Positions 1-11,752 of a stretch of 64,000 nucleotides of DNA are shown piece after piece. The notes under the pieces are model-generated. The model searched no databases and was not told the origin of the DNA. It saw nothing but the letters and a program-made list of their open reading frames with translations. Where the stretch lies: contig NC_037092.1 of NCBI RefSeq assembly GCF_002994745.2, positions 85,722,398-85,786,397 of the forward strand. Direction: 5' to 3'. The translations under genes and the position numbers were made by a program. The stretch's first letter is position 1. Each line of letters starts with the position of its first letter. This DNA comes from Rosa chinensis. Lineage: Eukaryota; Streptophyta; Magnoliopsida; Rosales; Rosaceae.

Positions 1-334
1 AACCCCAGGAGAGCTAGTGAGTTGGACACGGGTGACCATGACATCCCTGTTTGTGGCGCCGAGCCAGCCAGAGTGCAGCTTCGTCTTCCCAATCGTCATC
101 GCCACCATGAAACCTAGGCCCCACATACAATTCCAGATCTCTATTTGGCTCCTCGCTCAAAATCGGAAAATGTGGAAATTGAGAGAGCTCAGTTATGAAG
201 AGTGAGAGAGGCTCAGAGATGAGACGAAGGAAGAAGAAGAGGCCATATTGGGACAAAGATGGGCCTTTTGCCATTGCGAGGTGTCTGTTGGTTTTTTATG
301 GCGGTGGTCGCCGATATAGAGGAGAGAAGAAGAA
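1..334. other. Unassigned sequence, possible gene edge
   Basis: No gene can be named here. An 86-codon minus-strand frame (274 to 14) contains an acidic stretch (GGDDDWEDEAA), and a plus frame at 195-377 is rich in Arg and Lys because of purine repeats. Neither resembles a known domain. The minus frame could be part of an exon of a gene lying off the left edge, but nothing supports this beyond its openness. Confidence 0.2.
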
Positions 335-355
335 GGGGGGGGGGGGGGGGGGGGG
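335..355. repeat. Poly-G homopolymer, 21 nt
   Basis: An uninterrupted run of 21 G follows a purine-rich (GAA/GAG) stretch. Such runs are prone to sequencing-length errors. It could also form a G-quadruplex. A second run of about 18 G lies at 59992-60009. Confidence 0.9.
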
Positions 356-636
356 CGAAAGAGTAGAGAAAAAATAAAATTAGAAATTATATTAAAATAG
401 AAATGTCCATTCCGCCCTCCTTCAGGGTTTAAAAAGCTAAAGTGTAGGCCCCCTTGTCGGCTCCAACTCAGCCTATGACATCACATTTGGAGAATTTGAA
501 CTCGGGTGGTGTTGTTTGAGAGTACAAGGACCAGTCTGATTAAAAAAAAAGTTTAAGGACCAGACTGATTTTAGGCCCAAAAAATCAGGGGGGTAAACTG
601 AATTTTTCCAATAAATAAATTGACTCCATTATATTC
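356..636. other. Spacer, AT-rich, no gene
   Basis: No coding signal. The sequence contains two similar phrases, 'aaggaccagtctgatt' and 'aaggaccagactgatt', around 527-570. They may be a degraded transposon end, but no inverted repeat or TSD was found. Confidence 0.4.
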
Positions 637-1541
637 AAACAACACATTTCCTTAGCAAAGAGACTCCTAACGTTGGAGCTCTAAAAAACCCAGATCTCTT
701 GGTCTAGGGTTTGAAGAATTTCTGCTCCTCCAGTGGCTGCTTGGGGTTGGTTTAGGGTTTGCCTTGCGGCTAATGAGTCGCTGCTGGACGGGTGCTTGAA
801 TGCTAGTGCTTGGGAAGTCAGGAGAGAGGCTTTGGCTATAGGTATTGGTAGCTTGGTTGGCGGAAGGTTTCGGGCGGCATCTCTAGGAGCGAATGTTTGT
901 TTTTCTGTACGGGGACGATGCACTCATGGAGGTCTTCCAGATCCAGCAGCGGTGCATTGTACTGAATCGGCAGAGCAGGCTCGTGTTAGGGCACTGCTTC
1001 GACAATGGCTAGCTCGTGGCGGCGTTGGTTTTGTCTCTTGGCGGAGCTCCGCGACGGGACTCTGGATTCGTGGTGGAGGTCGTGCGGAGGAACTACACTG
1101 GCCTGTACAGGAGGCAAATGGCTAAAGGAGATGGTGTTTGGACTTGGGTCAACCATTTCTGGCTGGGCCTTGAGTTGGGCCTCCTCTCTAGGACCTCTAG
1201 GGCTTTTTAATTTGGGCTGGGGTGTTTTGCCCTAGGCCCATCCCTATGTTTTTAGATTATCTATTTATAATAATTTCCTTATATTAGAAAGCTAAGCATT
1301 TATGTGCACTCTATTACCTCTCTAGCTCCTCTGGAGTAGTACCAAAGGAGGATTCTCTCTATGTCTACGTATTTATTTGTCTAATGAGTGGGTGTATATG
1401 TATGTACCACTGTGGGTACTACCACTATCTTCTTGTTTAATGCGGAAGGATATATAACGACCTATTCTGGCTTTCGATTAATATATATATTGGCACCGTA
1501 TTTGGGTTTGATTCAAAATAAAAAAACAACACATTTCCTTA
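637..1541 (+). mobile_element. Non-LTR (LINE-like) insertion with 18-bp TSD
   Basis: The 18-mer aaacaacacatttcctta occurs at 637-654 and again, perfectly, at 1524-1541. This is a long TSD typical of target-primed reverse transcription. The insert (655-1523, about 869 bp) has a GC-richer 5' half and ends in an A-rich tail (attcaaaataaaaaa), consistent with plus orientation. It has no RT or endonuclease motifs, so it is an internally deleted or non-autonomous copy. A 130-codon open frame (733-1125) is rich in Gly, Ala and Arg and has no recognised domain. The element type is inferred from the TSD and tail; the family is unknown. Confidence 0.75.
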
Positions 1542-1796
1542 AATCTGTTGTATGAATGTTATCAATCCCTCTTAGTCAAAAGAGCATGGAGGGGGAGAAT
1601 TTTAAAATTTCAACCATTATATTCAGACAACAGAATTTTTTTATCATTGTTATTTGAATATGACTACCTTTTAGGCTTTAGATGAATGCATATTATAGGT
1701 ATATTTCTATCTTGAGCTAAAAAACATTAATATGTTGTCTGAATGTCACCATTTTTACTCAAAATAAAAAAAAAAAGTGTGTTTTAGTGGGTATTC
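1542..1796. other. Spacer with inverted CAGACAACA motifs
   Basis: No gene. 'attcagacaaca' near 1621 and 'tgttgtctgaat' near 1733 are inverted relative to each other about 110 bp apart. This resembles the subterminal repeats of the CACTA end at 40783, but no CACTA terminus is present, so a decayed CACTA or MITE relic is only a possibility. Confidence 0.35.
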
Positions 1797-3261
1797 TGTA
1801 ATGCCCCAATTTTGCACTTCTCCAAATTGGTTACGTTACAGTGCCGCGAACCTTTAGAAGCATAAGCTAAGCAAGCTTAACTCATGTCCTAAAGAGACAC
1901 AAGGCAATTTAACTAAAAAGAAAACAAAATGAAATGGCAAGAGTTGGCGGAAAACGTAGAGTTTAAAGCGAGGTGAAATTGAAGACTTTATTCTTACTTG
2001 TTAAAATGACATTGTTTGAACCCAAAATGAGCATTTGGGCCTGACAAGGCATGTCTTGGAGAAATTGAGCTAATATCAGTGACTCAAGCTATATATTGTA
2101 TACAAATTCAAGATATATTATTTAGAGGCTAAATAATACTATCTGCAGAATTATGGAAGATTATGCAAGTTGCAAGAAAAAGAAATGATGGAAGCATGGA
2201 AATGAAAAGTCAACTTTAGCACATTTTCCTACTTCGACTAGGAGAAACCGAGCTAAACAAGGAAAGAGGGACAGTAGACTAACCAAATGAAATCCAAATG
2301 AGCTAAAACTTTCCAAATTCATTCTAGACATCCCAAATATCATTTCTTATGAATAGTTGAAGAGCTAGTTTAGAGTGAAAAACCTTCATTTCCTTGGTCC
2401 AGTTTTCTGAAAGACAAAACTAGAAAACCGGAACTGCAAGGAGTCCAGCGGTATTTCCGGCCCAACCATAAGGAATTAAGCTCTGAAATTTTACCAGAAT
2501 GATCAACACTCATGGTGGATCTTTCATATGAAGAAGTCGAAGGCCCATTCTGAATTCTTGATGGAGATATAATTGAAGAAATAAAGGAGCAGAAAGTGAC
2601 TCAAAATCACTCCAAAACTCATCATTTTCAATCTCATTTAGTGCTCCATTATCTCCAATAAGTGCTCCACTATCATTTGTTTAAGGCCAACCACTTTGGC
2701 ATGGTAGCCTATAAATAGAGGTTACAATGAAACAACACAACACATAATTCATCAACAACAATCTCTATGATTATCCAAGCCTCTCCAAGAGAAACCCTTC
2801 TCCTTCCCTTACCGGTGACCACACTTCAGTCCTAGAATCCTCAGGAGCCGACTGTCAGTGCCATCAAATCCTCTATCAATGTACTTTGGTCCTAGTCTCC
2901 TTAGGAGCAGACTGTAGTACCACGACCACAACGGTTACGGAACCAACCAAGCAAGGGTAACGCCCTCGCAAACCAGCCAAGCTAAAGTCACGCTTTAGCA
3001 AGTTCTCCTCACTTCCCAGTGGTTTTCGCTCTGCTCGATCTACGACGTTGAGTATCGATTGTGATTTTGAAGAAGCTCAGCAAAAGTCTTCACCACGAGG
3101 CACAAAGAATCCCATGACGAGGTTGGTGCTCTCCTCATCCACAATCGCTTAAAAGAAGTCAGGTCAAGGGACACCCCCCGATGACCACACCCGAACGGTG
3201 CTGGCACGCCCACGCAAGAAAAGAGACTGTTAACTAGCTGCAACAAAACTAGATCGAAACA
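1797..3261 (+). repeat. 5' LTR of the Tat element
   Basis: Begins TGTAATGCCCC and ends ...GAAACA three bases before the primer site, giving TG...CA ends. A TATA box (ctataaataga, about 2709-2719) gives an R/U5 of roughly 500 bp. The region 2820-2920 has two similar phrases (cagtcctagaatcctcaggagc and tggtcctagtctccttaggagc), a diverged short direct duplication. The start is less certain than the end because no partner LTR exists for alignment. Confidence 0.65.
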
Positions 3262-3264
3262 TTT

Positions 3265-3282
3265 TAGCACGCCCAGTGGGAC
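3265..3282 (+). promoter_or_regulatory. tRNA primer-binding site (mutated)
   Basis: tagcacgcccagtgggac sits just after the LTR end. A functional PBS should begin TGG, complementary to the tRNA 3' CCA, so the second base appears mutated from G to A. Position and resemblance to plant gypsy primer sites support the call. The exact tRNA was not determined. Confidence 0.55.
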
Positions 3283-3901
3283 TTTATCTTGGTAAGGGGT
3301 TGTGAATCATAACGGAGTAGGTGGAGTCTCTTTTGTTAATATTGGCCTAAACTCCTTATTGGTGCCTAGTTCATGTCCCTTAAGGTTAAGGGCGACTTTT
3401 ATTAACACCTGTTGAACTGTCTTCACACTTATGACCTTTCTCATCTTAATAAGTATAGCCTATGTGAAATGGTGTATAGAAAGGGGACAACGTTCATGAC
3501 AGGTTCTTGAATCTAGAAGTGCGTGTAAATGGGCCTAAACCACTAAGTGGGAGTAGCTCATGCCAAAATGGATTTTGCATCTCTTGTTCGCCCTCCCTCA
3601 CCTGGCCATTTCAGTAAGGTTGCCAAAAGGATCTTTGAAAGAAAATTTGTGTCTAGGTGACTATACTTAGGGCCGCATTTCTAAACCTTGATTCACAACG
3701 TCTTATTGAATTAAGCTATTTATTCAATTCAAACATCCAGAAGCCATTGGGAAGTCAAGTGCAAACCCTTATTAAAAGGTTTACGTTAACTGCCCGAAAC
3801 ACAAGACCTCCAGTTACAACCCGCACTTTCGTGCAGACTGTCATGGTCTTTGTGACGAACATGTAATCCGAAGATTTTCTCTCCACTCACCGTCATCTGA
3901 C
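3283..3901 (+). other. Untranslated leader of the Tat element
   Basis: Non-coding stretch between the primer site and the first gag-frame ATG at 3902. It contains no domain and several stops in every frame. Long leaders are common in Tat elements. Confidence 0.5.
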
Positions 3902-6900
3902 ATGTCAATCAAACAGGGAGGAAGTCAACAGCCCACCACTGAGGGCAACAATGATTCTATTATCCAGCCCGCTGGGACTGGTAATACATCCAACGCTACT
4001 CACTACTCAGGTGTTGGGAGGCGAAATCTTCTTTGATGGCTTCGTGCCCATTCCTATCCCACCGAATGCGAGCATAGAGGAGAAGCTTGCCATCTTCTAG
4101 CAGAACAATGCATCGTACTATGAAAAGACAAGCAAAGGGCTCGAGGAAGAGCAACGAAAGATTGACGACCTTGTTAATCAGGTCCAAACCCTAGGGCAAG
4201 GATTGCAGCAAACGCAGGGGCATTTGGATAGCATGTCTCAGCGAAGCCAAGCGAACCACGATCAGCTCGTGACCCTGATTAATGACCAGGCCGCCCAGAA
4301 CAAACACATCGCAACGGACATCGCGACTATGAGAAAAGATGGGTCCAATCTTGCGACCCAAGTTGCCGTGCAGAGAGCTGAATTGGAACAGGCCAAGGAG
4401 GTTTTGAAGAAAGCATTGGGAGATCCCAATGCCATCCTGGGTTCTCTTGGTCAACCTGCTGGAACAGGCAAGTATGTACCACCGAATGCTCGCGACAAGG
4501 TCAGCAGCAGTAATACTACACCATCTACTACTGCCACAGCCGCGTCTATCAAAGCCAAAGAAAGAGCATTGGGGATCGGCGATAAAGACAAGGCCACACC
4601 ACCGGCTGGACAAAAGAGCAAAAATATGAAATTCGGTGACAGCAGCCTGGCTGATCCCATTATGTTTGCTCAATATGATGGTGATGGGGCAGAGAATGTT
4701 TACCAAGAGCTCCCAGGGAATTACTGCGGGATTGATCATACTGGCACTCCGATCAAGATCACTACTTTGGCCAAGGATGTGTCCACACTAGGAATTCCTC
4801 TTCAACAGCCCAATATTACCCAGGTCGTTCACCTGGGAGATGGAACAGCGACTACCAGCCACGCGGTGCCTCCTTTGCAAACGACCCATCAGATGGTGGC
4901 TGCACCTCCTCTTCCTAGCCCAGGTCATGTGCGACGTGATGAGGTGGAGGAGATGATTAGATTGGCTAACCCTAGGGCCCACCTCGATCGGTTTATGAGG
5001 AGCCTTTCCCGCCACACATCATGCTTGCACCTTTCCCCAGAGGCTATAAGAATATCATATTTTCTACCTTTTCAGGGGAAGACACCGAGAATGCGGCAAC
5101 TCATCTAGCCAGGTTCAAGGTGCAATGCGGCCAGTACCAGAATGATGACAGCCTCAAGTGTAAAATCTTTGGCACTTCTCTGTCTGGAGCTTCTTTTACA
5201 TGGTTCTCTAAACTTCGCCCAAGGTCGGTGGCAAATTGGCCAGCAATGGAGAAACTCTTTAGAGAGACTTTCGGAGCTATAGAGCCTGAGGTCGATTTGG
5301 CTTCCCTTACCCAGATGTCCCAACAGCCTATTGAATCTGCAGTTGCTTATCTCCAAAGGTTCCATATTCAAAAGGCTAAACTGAACATGGTTCTGCCAGA
5401 AAGAGAATTGGTTAAGCTGGCAATCAAGGGCTTGGAGCAACGCCAGCTAAAGAAGCAGCATGGTAGCATGATACAGTCAATGGGCGACCTCATTACTGAG
5501 GTAGGTAGCTTCGAGCATCTCCTCAGAGAAAGGAATGCTAGGAAGAATGCGTCCAAAGGAACTTATGTGCCTAGCAAACACCGTACGATGGCTGCCCTGA
5601 ACTACCAGCCAACCACTTATGATCCTTATTATCAAGGCGAAGAGGTTTTCCAAGATGACGATGAGGAAGAGGAGAATGATGTTTCCGCTTTAGAATTAAC
5701 AGGAAGAAAGAACCCCGCCTTGAAGCAGTTGAAAATAACCAAGGAACCAGTCAAGCTCAAGTCCGTAGCCTTCACCAAACCTGAGTTCGCGACGTATACC
5801 TATGACGCCAATAAAGCGCATGAGATATTAGATGAAATGATAGCCGCGAAGATGGTAAAGACTGACTTTGGACCCTTTCCTCGCCCCGATTAGCTAAAAG
5901 GAAAAAAGTATTGCAAATTCCATAATCTGTGGAACCACAACACGGCTGACTGTGTCAAGCTAAAGGACCAGATTCAGGTATGGCTCAATAATCGTAGTCT
6001 GCAGGTAGAGAATCAGGCGACCGCAGCAGCATTGGTTGATTTGAATCCCTTCCTTGACACCAGAGTCAATATGGTTGATGTAGCTTGGACTAAGAAGAGC
6101 CAGAGGAGGCCAACCCTGGACCTGACAACCAAAGGTCAAGAAGAAAAGAATGATGAGGAACAGGTCCCACAAAGAAAAGGGGCAGACCTGTCAGCAAAGC
6201 CGCATCAGTGGTCTTATGTTCGCGATGCAAGGAGGAATGTGACATCCAGGTGTCACATGAAGAGGACGAGCAGACATTTCATTTTGGCTCTCTTCCGCCA
6301 ATTAAGTGGGCTTCGCCGGGGCGAAACTATTTGCCTTCCAGCTCAAGAGCGAGAGACAAGATAGAACTGCCATCATCCCCAAAGGATTCCAACTTGTTTA
6401 ATAAGTTAAGGGCAGCTGTGATTGAACGAAAACAGGTGGGGAAGCCTAAAAGCGATGTTTGGACCAAACCATACATACTGCCGTCTTCAAAGTCTTCTCT
6501 CAAGGAAGGTAAGTGGTACACCCGAGAAAAAAGGAAGGTGGTAGAAATCAGCCCTTCTAAGAAAAGGAAGTTACAATGCAGGTTTGGAGAAGCCAAGCGA
6601 ACATTAGAGGCTCTAGATCAGGGTTTAATCAAGCAATCGCAATTGGTTAAGTCTCCTGAGCAATATCAGAAGGAGATGGAGGCGCTAGCTGCTAAGCCTT
6701 TAGTGGCTCCCCGCAGCTTTCAGAAGCAAGTAAGCTCAGTATCAAGGGCGTCTAAGCCCAGCGTCATCTGTAGGATCACCAAAGAAAAGACACTCCCGCC
6801 TGTTAGGAAGGAAAGTTCTCCAAATAGGTGTCTAAACATCCGACGCAGGTTGTTTCACGACCAGCTTGAAACCAAGTCCTCAGTTTTTGAGAGGCTGGGG

Positions 6901-6930
6901 GGCAAGGATAACGCCTCAGACACCTTGTAG
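3902..6930 (+). pseudogene. gag of the Tat element, frameshifted
   Basis: The frame opens at ATG 3902, shifts near 4013, meets an in-frame TAG near 4095, and runs open at 4203-5108 with a coiled-coil-like Gln/Glu-rich segment. It shifts again near 5000 into the capsid-like retrotransposon gag domain (5021-5893), recognisable from the ATHLARFKVQCGQY and SGASFTWFSKL phrases. After a TAG at 5893 the same frame carries a zinc-knuckle-like segment (YCKFHNLWNHNTADC), typical of Tat Gag. A further shift near 6200 enters a basic region (6208-6930) ending with the SSVFERLG phrase. The product would be the particle-forming Gag; this copy cannot make it. Confidence 0.8.
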
Positions 6931-7023
6931 TGGAGACCTAAGAAAGTTCAAAGCTTGGTGGTCGTTCTCCCATAGGAAGTGCCAGCGACGAAATAAATTT
7001 CAGAGTCGCTGAACCAGGTTCCC

Positions 7024-7728
7024 ATGGTACAGGAGCACGAACAAGCCAAGGCGGTGATCCCCGCAGAGGAATCATTGGTTGCTTTCATGGTTAAACAATT
7101 CAACGCCGAAATCCCAACAGATGAACCCAAGCTCAATCTTGATGATGACATGGACGAAACAGAAATGGTGGATACCTCTTGCAATATGGTTTATGTGCTT
7201 CCTGCTAAGTATGCCTTACAAGTCTCTGCGCAGGAATGTGTAGAAGATGACACGATTGGAGAACAGCAGTTGTAGATCACTTCAGCCGCAACAACGCCGG
7301 TGAAAGAAGCAGTGTTTCTTGAGACTGAAGCTACTAACAACAAGGGTTTCTTCATGAGCTTCACAAGACCCACACCCGCCATGGTGAAACACATGCGGCC
7401 TTTGTATATCACAGTGGAAATTAATGGGACTAAGGTCAGCAAGATAATGGTTGATACCGGCGCGGCTATGAATGTCATTACTACAAGGACCATGCAGCTT
7501 TTGGGAATCAAGAAGGAGAAGATCCAGTCTACCTCTCTCACATTGAAGAACTTTGCGGGCACAGTAACTAAGACGTTAGGTTTACTGTTCCTAAAATCAA
7601 GGTGGGTCCCGCCGAAGGTGTTTATGCGTTCTTCATTACAGATTGTTACGCGGCCTATAGTGCCATCCCAGGAAGAGATTGGATTCATCGGAGCTATTGT
7701 GTTCCGTCAACACTCCACTAAAAGCTGA
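7024..7728 (+). pseudogene. Retropepsin (protease) region of the Tat element
   Basis: Two open segments in one frame (7024-7275 and 7300-7728) are separated by a single TAG at 7273. The aspartic protease active site reads VDTGAAMNVI, followed by a strand-like TLKNFAGT phrase, matching the retropepsin core with D-T-G-A in place of the commonest D-T-G-S/A. It lies between gag and RT as expected. The frame is lost after about 7620, before the second conserved protease motif. Confidence 0.75.
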
Positions 7729-7742
7729 TCATGTAGAACAGG

Positions 7743-8227
7743 ATGACAGATAAGGCTGAGATAATTAAAGCAGACCCTCGCCCTTTCCCTGTTTCCGCGA
7801 ATTACGTAGATGTCATGTACTATTTTGAGCCAATTACTCCATTGCAAGTCAGTAACATCGACAACAAGGGCCGCTCCACAGGGGTGACGGCTTCTGAGTT
7901 GGCACAGTGGGGGCTCACGCTCGCAAAAGAAGACCTAGCGAGGCCCGGCCATGTTGTGCCCCACGCAATGGGTAATTAATGGATTACGACCTTCCAGAGG
8001 AAGGGATAGAGGCCTTCCATTCCTTGGACAAGAGGCTATCCTCATACTTGGTGGAAAAAGAGGCCTATGATCGAGTCGCGACCTTAGAAATTGTTAATGA
8101 AGAGTTCACTGACCAAGAAGAGGAGGAAGAAGAGATTCAGCTTGTTCCAGCGGCATTGGATGACACACTTCTGAAGGTTAGGGACCCACTGAAAAAGTCA
8201 ATCTGGGAACAACTGATGAGCCTATAG
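7743..8227 (+). pseudogene. Linker between protease and RT
   Basis: Two open segments (7743-7979 and 7979-8227) overlap by one base in different frames. The second is acidic (TDQEEEEEEIQLVPA). They fill the usual spacer between protease and reverse transcriptase in Tat polyproteins. No separate function is assigned. Confidence 0.55.
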
Positions 8228-8229
8228 AA

Positions 8230-9140
8230 GTGGCTATCAGTGCTTACTTAGAGCCTAGCAAAAAACAGAGGCTCGTCGACTTATTGCTAGAATTCAAGGA
8301 CTGCTTCGCGGAAAAATACGAAGACATGTCAAGCCTATCACCAGACTTGGTATGCCACCAACTACCAACGCTGCCTGATAAGAGGCCTGTGAAGCAAGAG
8401 CTACAAAGAATGAACTCAGAAACCCAAGTTCTGGTCAAAGAGGAAGTCGAAAAGATGCACAAGTCGGGCATTATCAGGGTATCCAAGTACAATAAGTGGC
8501 TGTCCAATATAGTGCATGTTCGCAAGAAGAATGGCAAGAATAGGGTCTGCGTGGATTACAGAGACCTTAATTTGGCTACAACTAAAGTCGTCTACCCCAT
8601 GCTGGTTGTGGACATGTTGGTAGACGTAGTTGCAGGGCACGAACTATTGTCTTTCATGGACGGCACAACGAGATATCACAGATTCCGGTCGCGGAAGAAG
8701 ATAGACACAAGACCGCATTCCACTACCCTGGGTTCGCGGGAGTTTTTGAATATGTGGTCATGCCTTTTGGATTGAAGAATACCGGAGCAACATATCAGAG
8801 AGCCATGAACCTGATCTTCCACGACATACTTGGGAAGATCTTAGAGGTTTACATTGATGATGTCTTCGTGAAGTCTAAGAAGAGAGGAGATGACATCACG
8901 GATTTCAGAAAGTTTTCGAGCGCATGCGGTTACACAAGCTCAAGATGAATCTCGCCAAATGCGTGTTTGGAGTTCAGGCAGGCGATTTCTTGGGATTCAT
9001 TGTCCATCAAAGGGGCATTGAGGTCCCTGAGGATAAGGCAAACGTGGTCATCAATGCATCTCCCTCGTGAACGAAGAAAGAGTTACAGCGACTACTAGGT
9101 AAGATAAACTTTTTGCGACGATTCATTTCTAACTCTTCAG
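8230..9140 (+). pseudogene. Reverse transcriptase of the Tat element
   Basis: The fingers/palm part is read at 8230-8700 (RVCVDYRDLNLAT; the first catalytic Asp lies in LLSFMDGTTRYH). After a frameshift near 8700 the palm continues at 8754-8948 with MPFGLKNTGATYQRAM and the catalytic box YIDDVFVKS, then a second shift near 8930 and the thumb (TKKELQRLLGKINFLRRF) near 9070-9110. All catalytic Asp residues are still recognisable, but no single frame encodes the enzyme. Lineage signs (VFVKS after YIDD) fit Tat. Confidence 0.85.
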
Positions 9141-9189
9141 AAAAATCCAGACATTTTCCCCACTGCTGAAGTTGTAAGGACAGAATGAG

Positions 9190-10140
9190 TTTGTGTGGGA
9201 ACCTAAAAATCAAGAGGCTTTCGATAAAATCAAGGCCTATTTGGCGAGCCCGCCAGTGCTTGTTCTTCTTAGAGCGGGATTTCCTTTAAATTTGTATGTT
9301 TCAATAGCTGAGGCTTCCATTGGCAGCTTCCTCGCATAGGATGATGAAGAAGGTGTCGAACATGCCATCTTTTACCTTAGTAGGACACTCACAGATTATG
9401 AAATAAGGTACACTCCAATGGAAAAGCTGTGTCTTACATTATACTTCTCAGCATGCAAGTTGCGGCATTACATGTTGTCCTTTACTACTTGCATCATTGC
9501 TCAAACCGATCTAGTCAAGTATATGCTATCGCGACCTATCTTGAGAGGCCGTATTAGTAAGTGGGTGCTCACCTTATCAGAATTCTCGCTACAGTATATG
9601 CCACAGAAAGCAGTAAAGGGGCAAGCCATCGCGGACTTTCTGGCACATCACCCTATGCTGGATGTCCCCGCGGTTAGAGATTTAGAGGTCGCTGCCACAA
9701 CTTTAGATCACCCGGATTTAGCATGCTTGCCAGAGTACGCCGCGCTGTATCAAGCGACAGTCTCACTCCAGCCCTGGGTGTTATATTTTGACGGGTCAAG
9801 AACGGATAAGCTAGCAGGAGTAGGGGTTGTCTTGGAGAACCCGGCTGAACATCACTTATCATACTCTTTCCAGTTGGAGTTTTAATGTACCAACAACCAG
9901 GCAGAATATGAGGCCTTAATCATAAGCCTAGAAGTACTGCTAGAAATGGGAATCAGAGATGTACAAATACTTGGTGATTCTCTCTTGGTTATCAATCAGT
10001 TGTGCAATGAGTTCAGATACAATAGCTTCACGTTGGTCCCTTATTGGAACAGGACATTAGAACTATTGGACCAGTTTGATAACGTACATCTTGAGCACAT
10101 TCCTCTCGAGTGAAATTTTGTCGTAGACGAGTTAGCCCAG
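9190..10140 (+). pseudogene. Dual RNase H of the Tat element
   Basis: The first RNase H (about 9230-9660) shows the tether-like FPLNLYVS...FYLSRTL...YTPMEKL and ends QAIADFLAHHP. Its active site is partly eroded, with an in-frame TAG near 9338. A second module (9770-10140) shows LYFDGSRTDKLAG, a stop at 9883-9885, then NNQAEYEALI and LGDSLLVINQ, the acid residues of an archaeal-type RNase H. Having both modules is the main reason for assigning the Tat lineage. Confidence 0.8.
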
Positions 10141-10152
10141 CTGGCAACAGGG

Positions 10153-11541
10153 GTGACATTGAGATATGGAGTGCGGGAAAGAATCCTTAAAGTCGAGCGT
10201 CGCACGCTTCCTTCATGGATGGCGAGAAGAGATCCTCCATACGATACCTCAGTCGCGACCTTGGAATCCATTGACGTGGATTGGCGCATCCCTTTGATCA
10301 ATTATCTCAAGTATCCTGATCAGACCACGGATAGAAGGATTCGCTATCTTGCCCTCAACTACTTCCTCAGAGGTAATGAACTTCGCAGACGAGGAGAAGA
10401 TAGCGTGGATTTCAAATGTGTTTATGGCCGCGAAACGAAACAACTCATGTGCAAAGTTCATTCTGGCATTTGTGGCGCTCACCAAGTAGGTCCAAAGATG
10501 CGATGGTTGCTCATACGACATAGATATTTTTGGCCCAGTATCTTGAAGGATTGTATCTCGTTCACTAAAGGTTGTTTGGACTGCCAAGCTCATGGGCCGG
10601 TCTAGCATGTCCCTAATATTCCAATGCAGCCCATTATAAAGCCTTGGCCCTCAAGAGGATAGGCGCTGGATTTAATTGGGATGATTCACCTACATTCATC
10701 ACTTCAACAAGAGTTCATCATCATCGCGACTGATTTCTTTCCAAAGTGGGTTGAAGCAGAACCTTTGAAGGAAGCATCTGGTGGCACGTTGAGACAATTC
10801 CTATTCAGAAACATCATCTGCAGATTTGGGATCCCAGAAGTTTTTGTTTCGGACTGGGGGGCAGCTTTCATAGGTGGTGAAGTTGATAAACTGGTAAGAG
10901 AATGGGGAATACAGTTCGTCCATTTCAGTCTATATTATGCTCAGTCTAACGGTCAAGCGGAGGCCAGCAACAAGATCATTATCAATTTGCTGAGGAAAAT
11001 GTTAGAAGCTAATCCACGACAGTGGCATGAGACACTTTATGAAACTCTTTAGGCCTACTGCACATCTAAGAAGAATCCCACCGCGACAATACCTTATGCT
11101 TTGATGTTTGGCCATGATGCAGTCCTACTATTAGAAGTCAACATCCAATCATTACGAGTTCTAGAGCAACATCATCTCATTGGAGAAGATTACATTCAGG
11201 CTATGTGGCAGGAACATGAAGATCTTAGCGAAAAGCGCTTGGAGGCTTTAGATAGTTTGGTCATGGAAAAGCAACGAGTCGCTCGCGCCTATGACAAGCG
11301 GACGTGTGGAAGGAGTTACAGCGAAGGAGAGTTGGTTTGGAAAGCAGTTCTCCCGCTTGGAGAAAAATTACATAGTCGCGGCAAATGGATTCCACGATGG
11401 GAAGGCCCGTACATCATCTATAAAATCTTAGCGAAAGGAGCTTTTCATCTCAAGGACCTGGATGGAGATATCCATTATAACCCTATCAATGACAGATACT
11501 TGAAGAAATATTTTCCTAATGTCTGGGACTTGGATGAGTAG
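10153..11541 (+). pseudogene. Integrase of the Tat element, two nonsense codons
   Basis: One frame covers 10153-11541 with TAG codons near 10603 and 11050. The N-terminal zinc finger is visible as VHSGICGAHQ followed by CISFTKGCLDC (HHCC). The core has IATDFFPKWVEA (first Asp), FVSDWGAAF (second Asp, with W where N is usual) and SNGQAEASNK (Glu), so the DDE triad persists. A C-terminal segment with KWIPRWEGPYIIYKI resembles the integrase C-terminal domain. Least damaged part of this element, but still interrupted. Confidence 0.85.
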
Positions 11542-11752
11542 TAGACAATTTCTTCTCATAAGACAAGCGGGGCAATTCTAGTGTTCCTACACTCGCGAAG
11601 CCCATTCATGAAGGCTTGTTTTTTAGGCCAATAATCGTTTCTTCGCTACGCCTAGTAACACTAGGGGGCCAACACTACACTATACTAAGCTGAGTCAGCA
11701 GCTTCGGAAAATTCTTACAATACTAAGTCGAGTTAGCGGCTCCAGAAATTTT
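11542..11752 (+). other. Non-coding stretch after integrase
   Basis: Contains a purine run (ctagggggcc near 11660) that could be a relic polypurine tract, and two short related phrases (ctaagctgagtcagcagcttcggaaa and ctaagtcgagttagcggctccagaaa). No LTR start follows, and the antisense WUSCHEL-like ORF begins directly. Confidence 0.4.

Larger units (their letters stand above)
1797..11752 (+). mobile_element. Tat-lineage Ty3/gypsy retrotransposon, decayed, no 3' LTR
   Basis: Order on the plus strand: 5' LTR, primer-binding site, gag, protease, RT, RNase H, a second RNase H, integrase. This is the Ty3/gypsy (Metaviridae) order. Two RNase H modules, the second with a DGS...NNQAEYEAL signature, are characteristic of the Tat lineage. 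The coding part is interrupted by many stops and at least five frameshifts, so the copy is old. No second LTR starting like TGTAATGCCCC is visible downstream. The element runs into an antisense WUSCHEL-like ORF and then duplicated block X at about 13.0 kb, so the 3' end was deleted or the ORF lay inside the element. Confidence 0.85.

Noticed and set aside
335..355. Poly-G run as a functional G-quadruplex
   Set aside because: Homopolymer length is unreliable in assemblies and no promoter or gene context supports a function.
733..1125. 130-codon frame as a host protein gene
   Set aside because: Lies wholly inside a TSD-bounded insertion and has no recognised domain.
1797..1830. 3' LTR partner for the first Tat element near 12-13 kb
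   Set aside because: Looked for a second TGTAATGCCCCAATTTT-type start downstream of integrase and found none before or after block X.
4191..4739. 182-codon minus-strand frame
   Set aside because: Antisense shadow of the Tat gag frame, which has recognisable Gag content on the plus strand.
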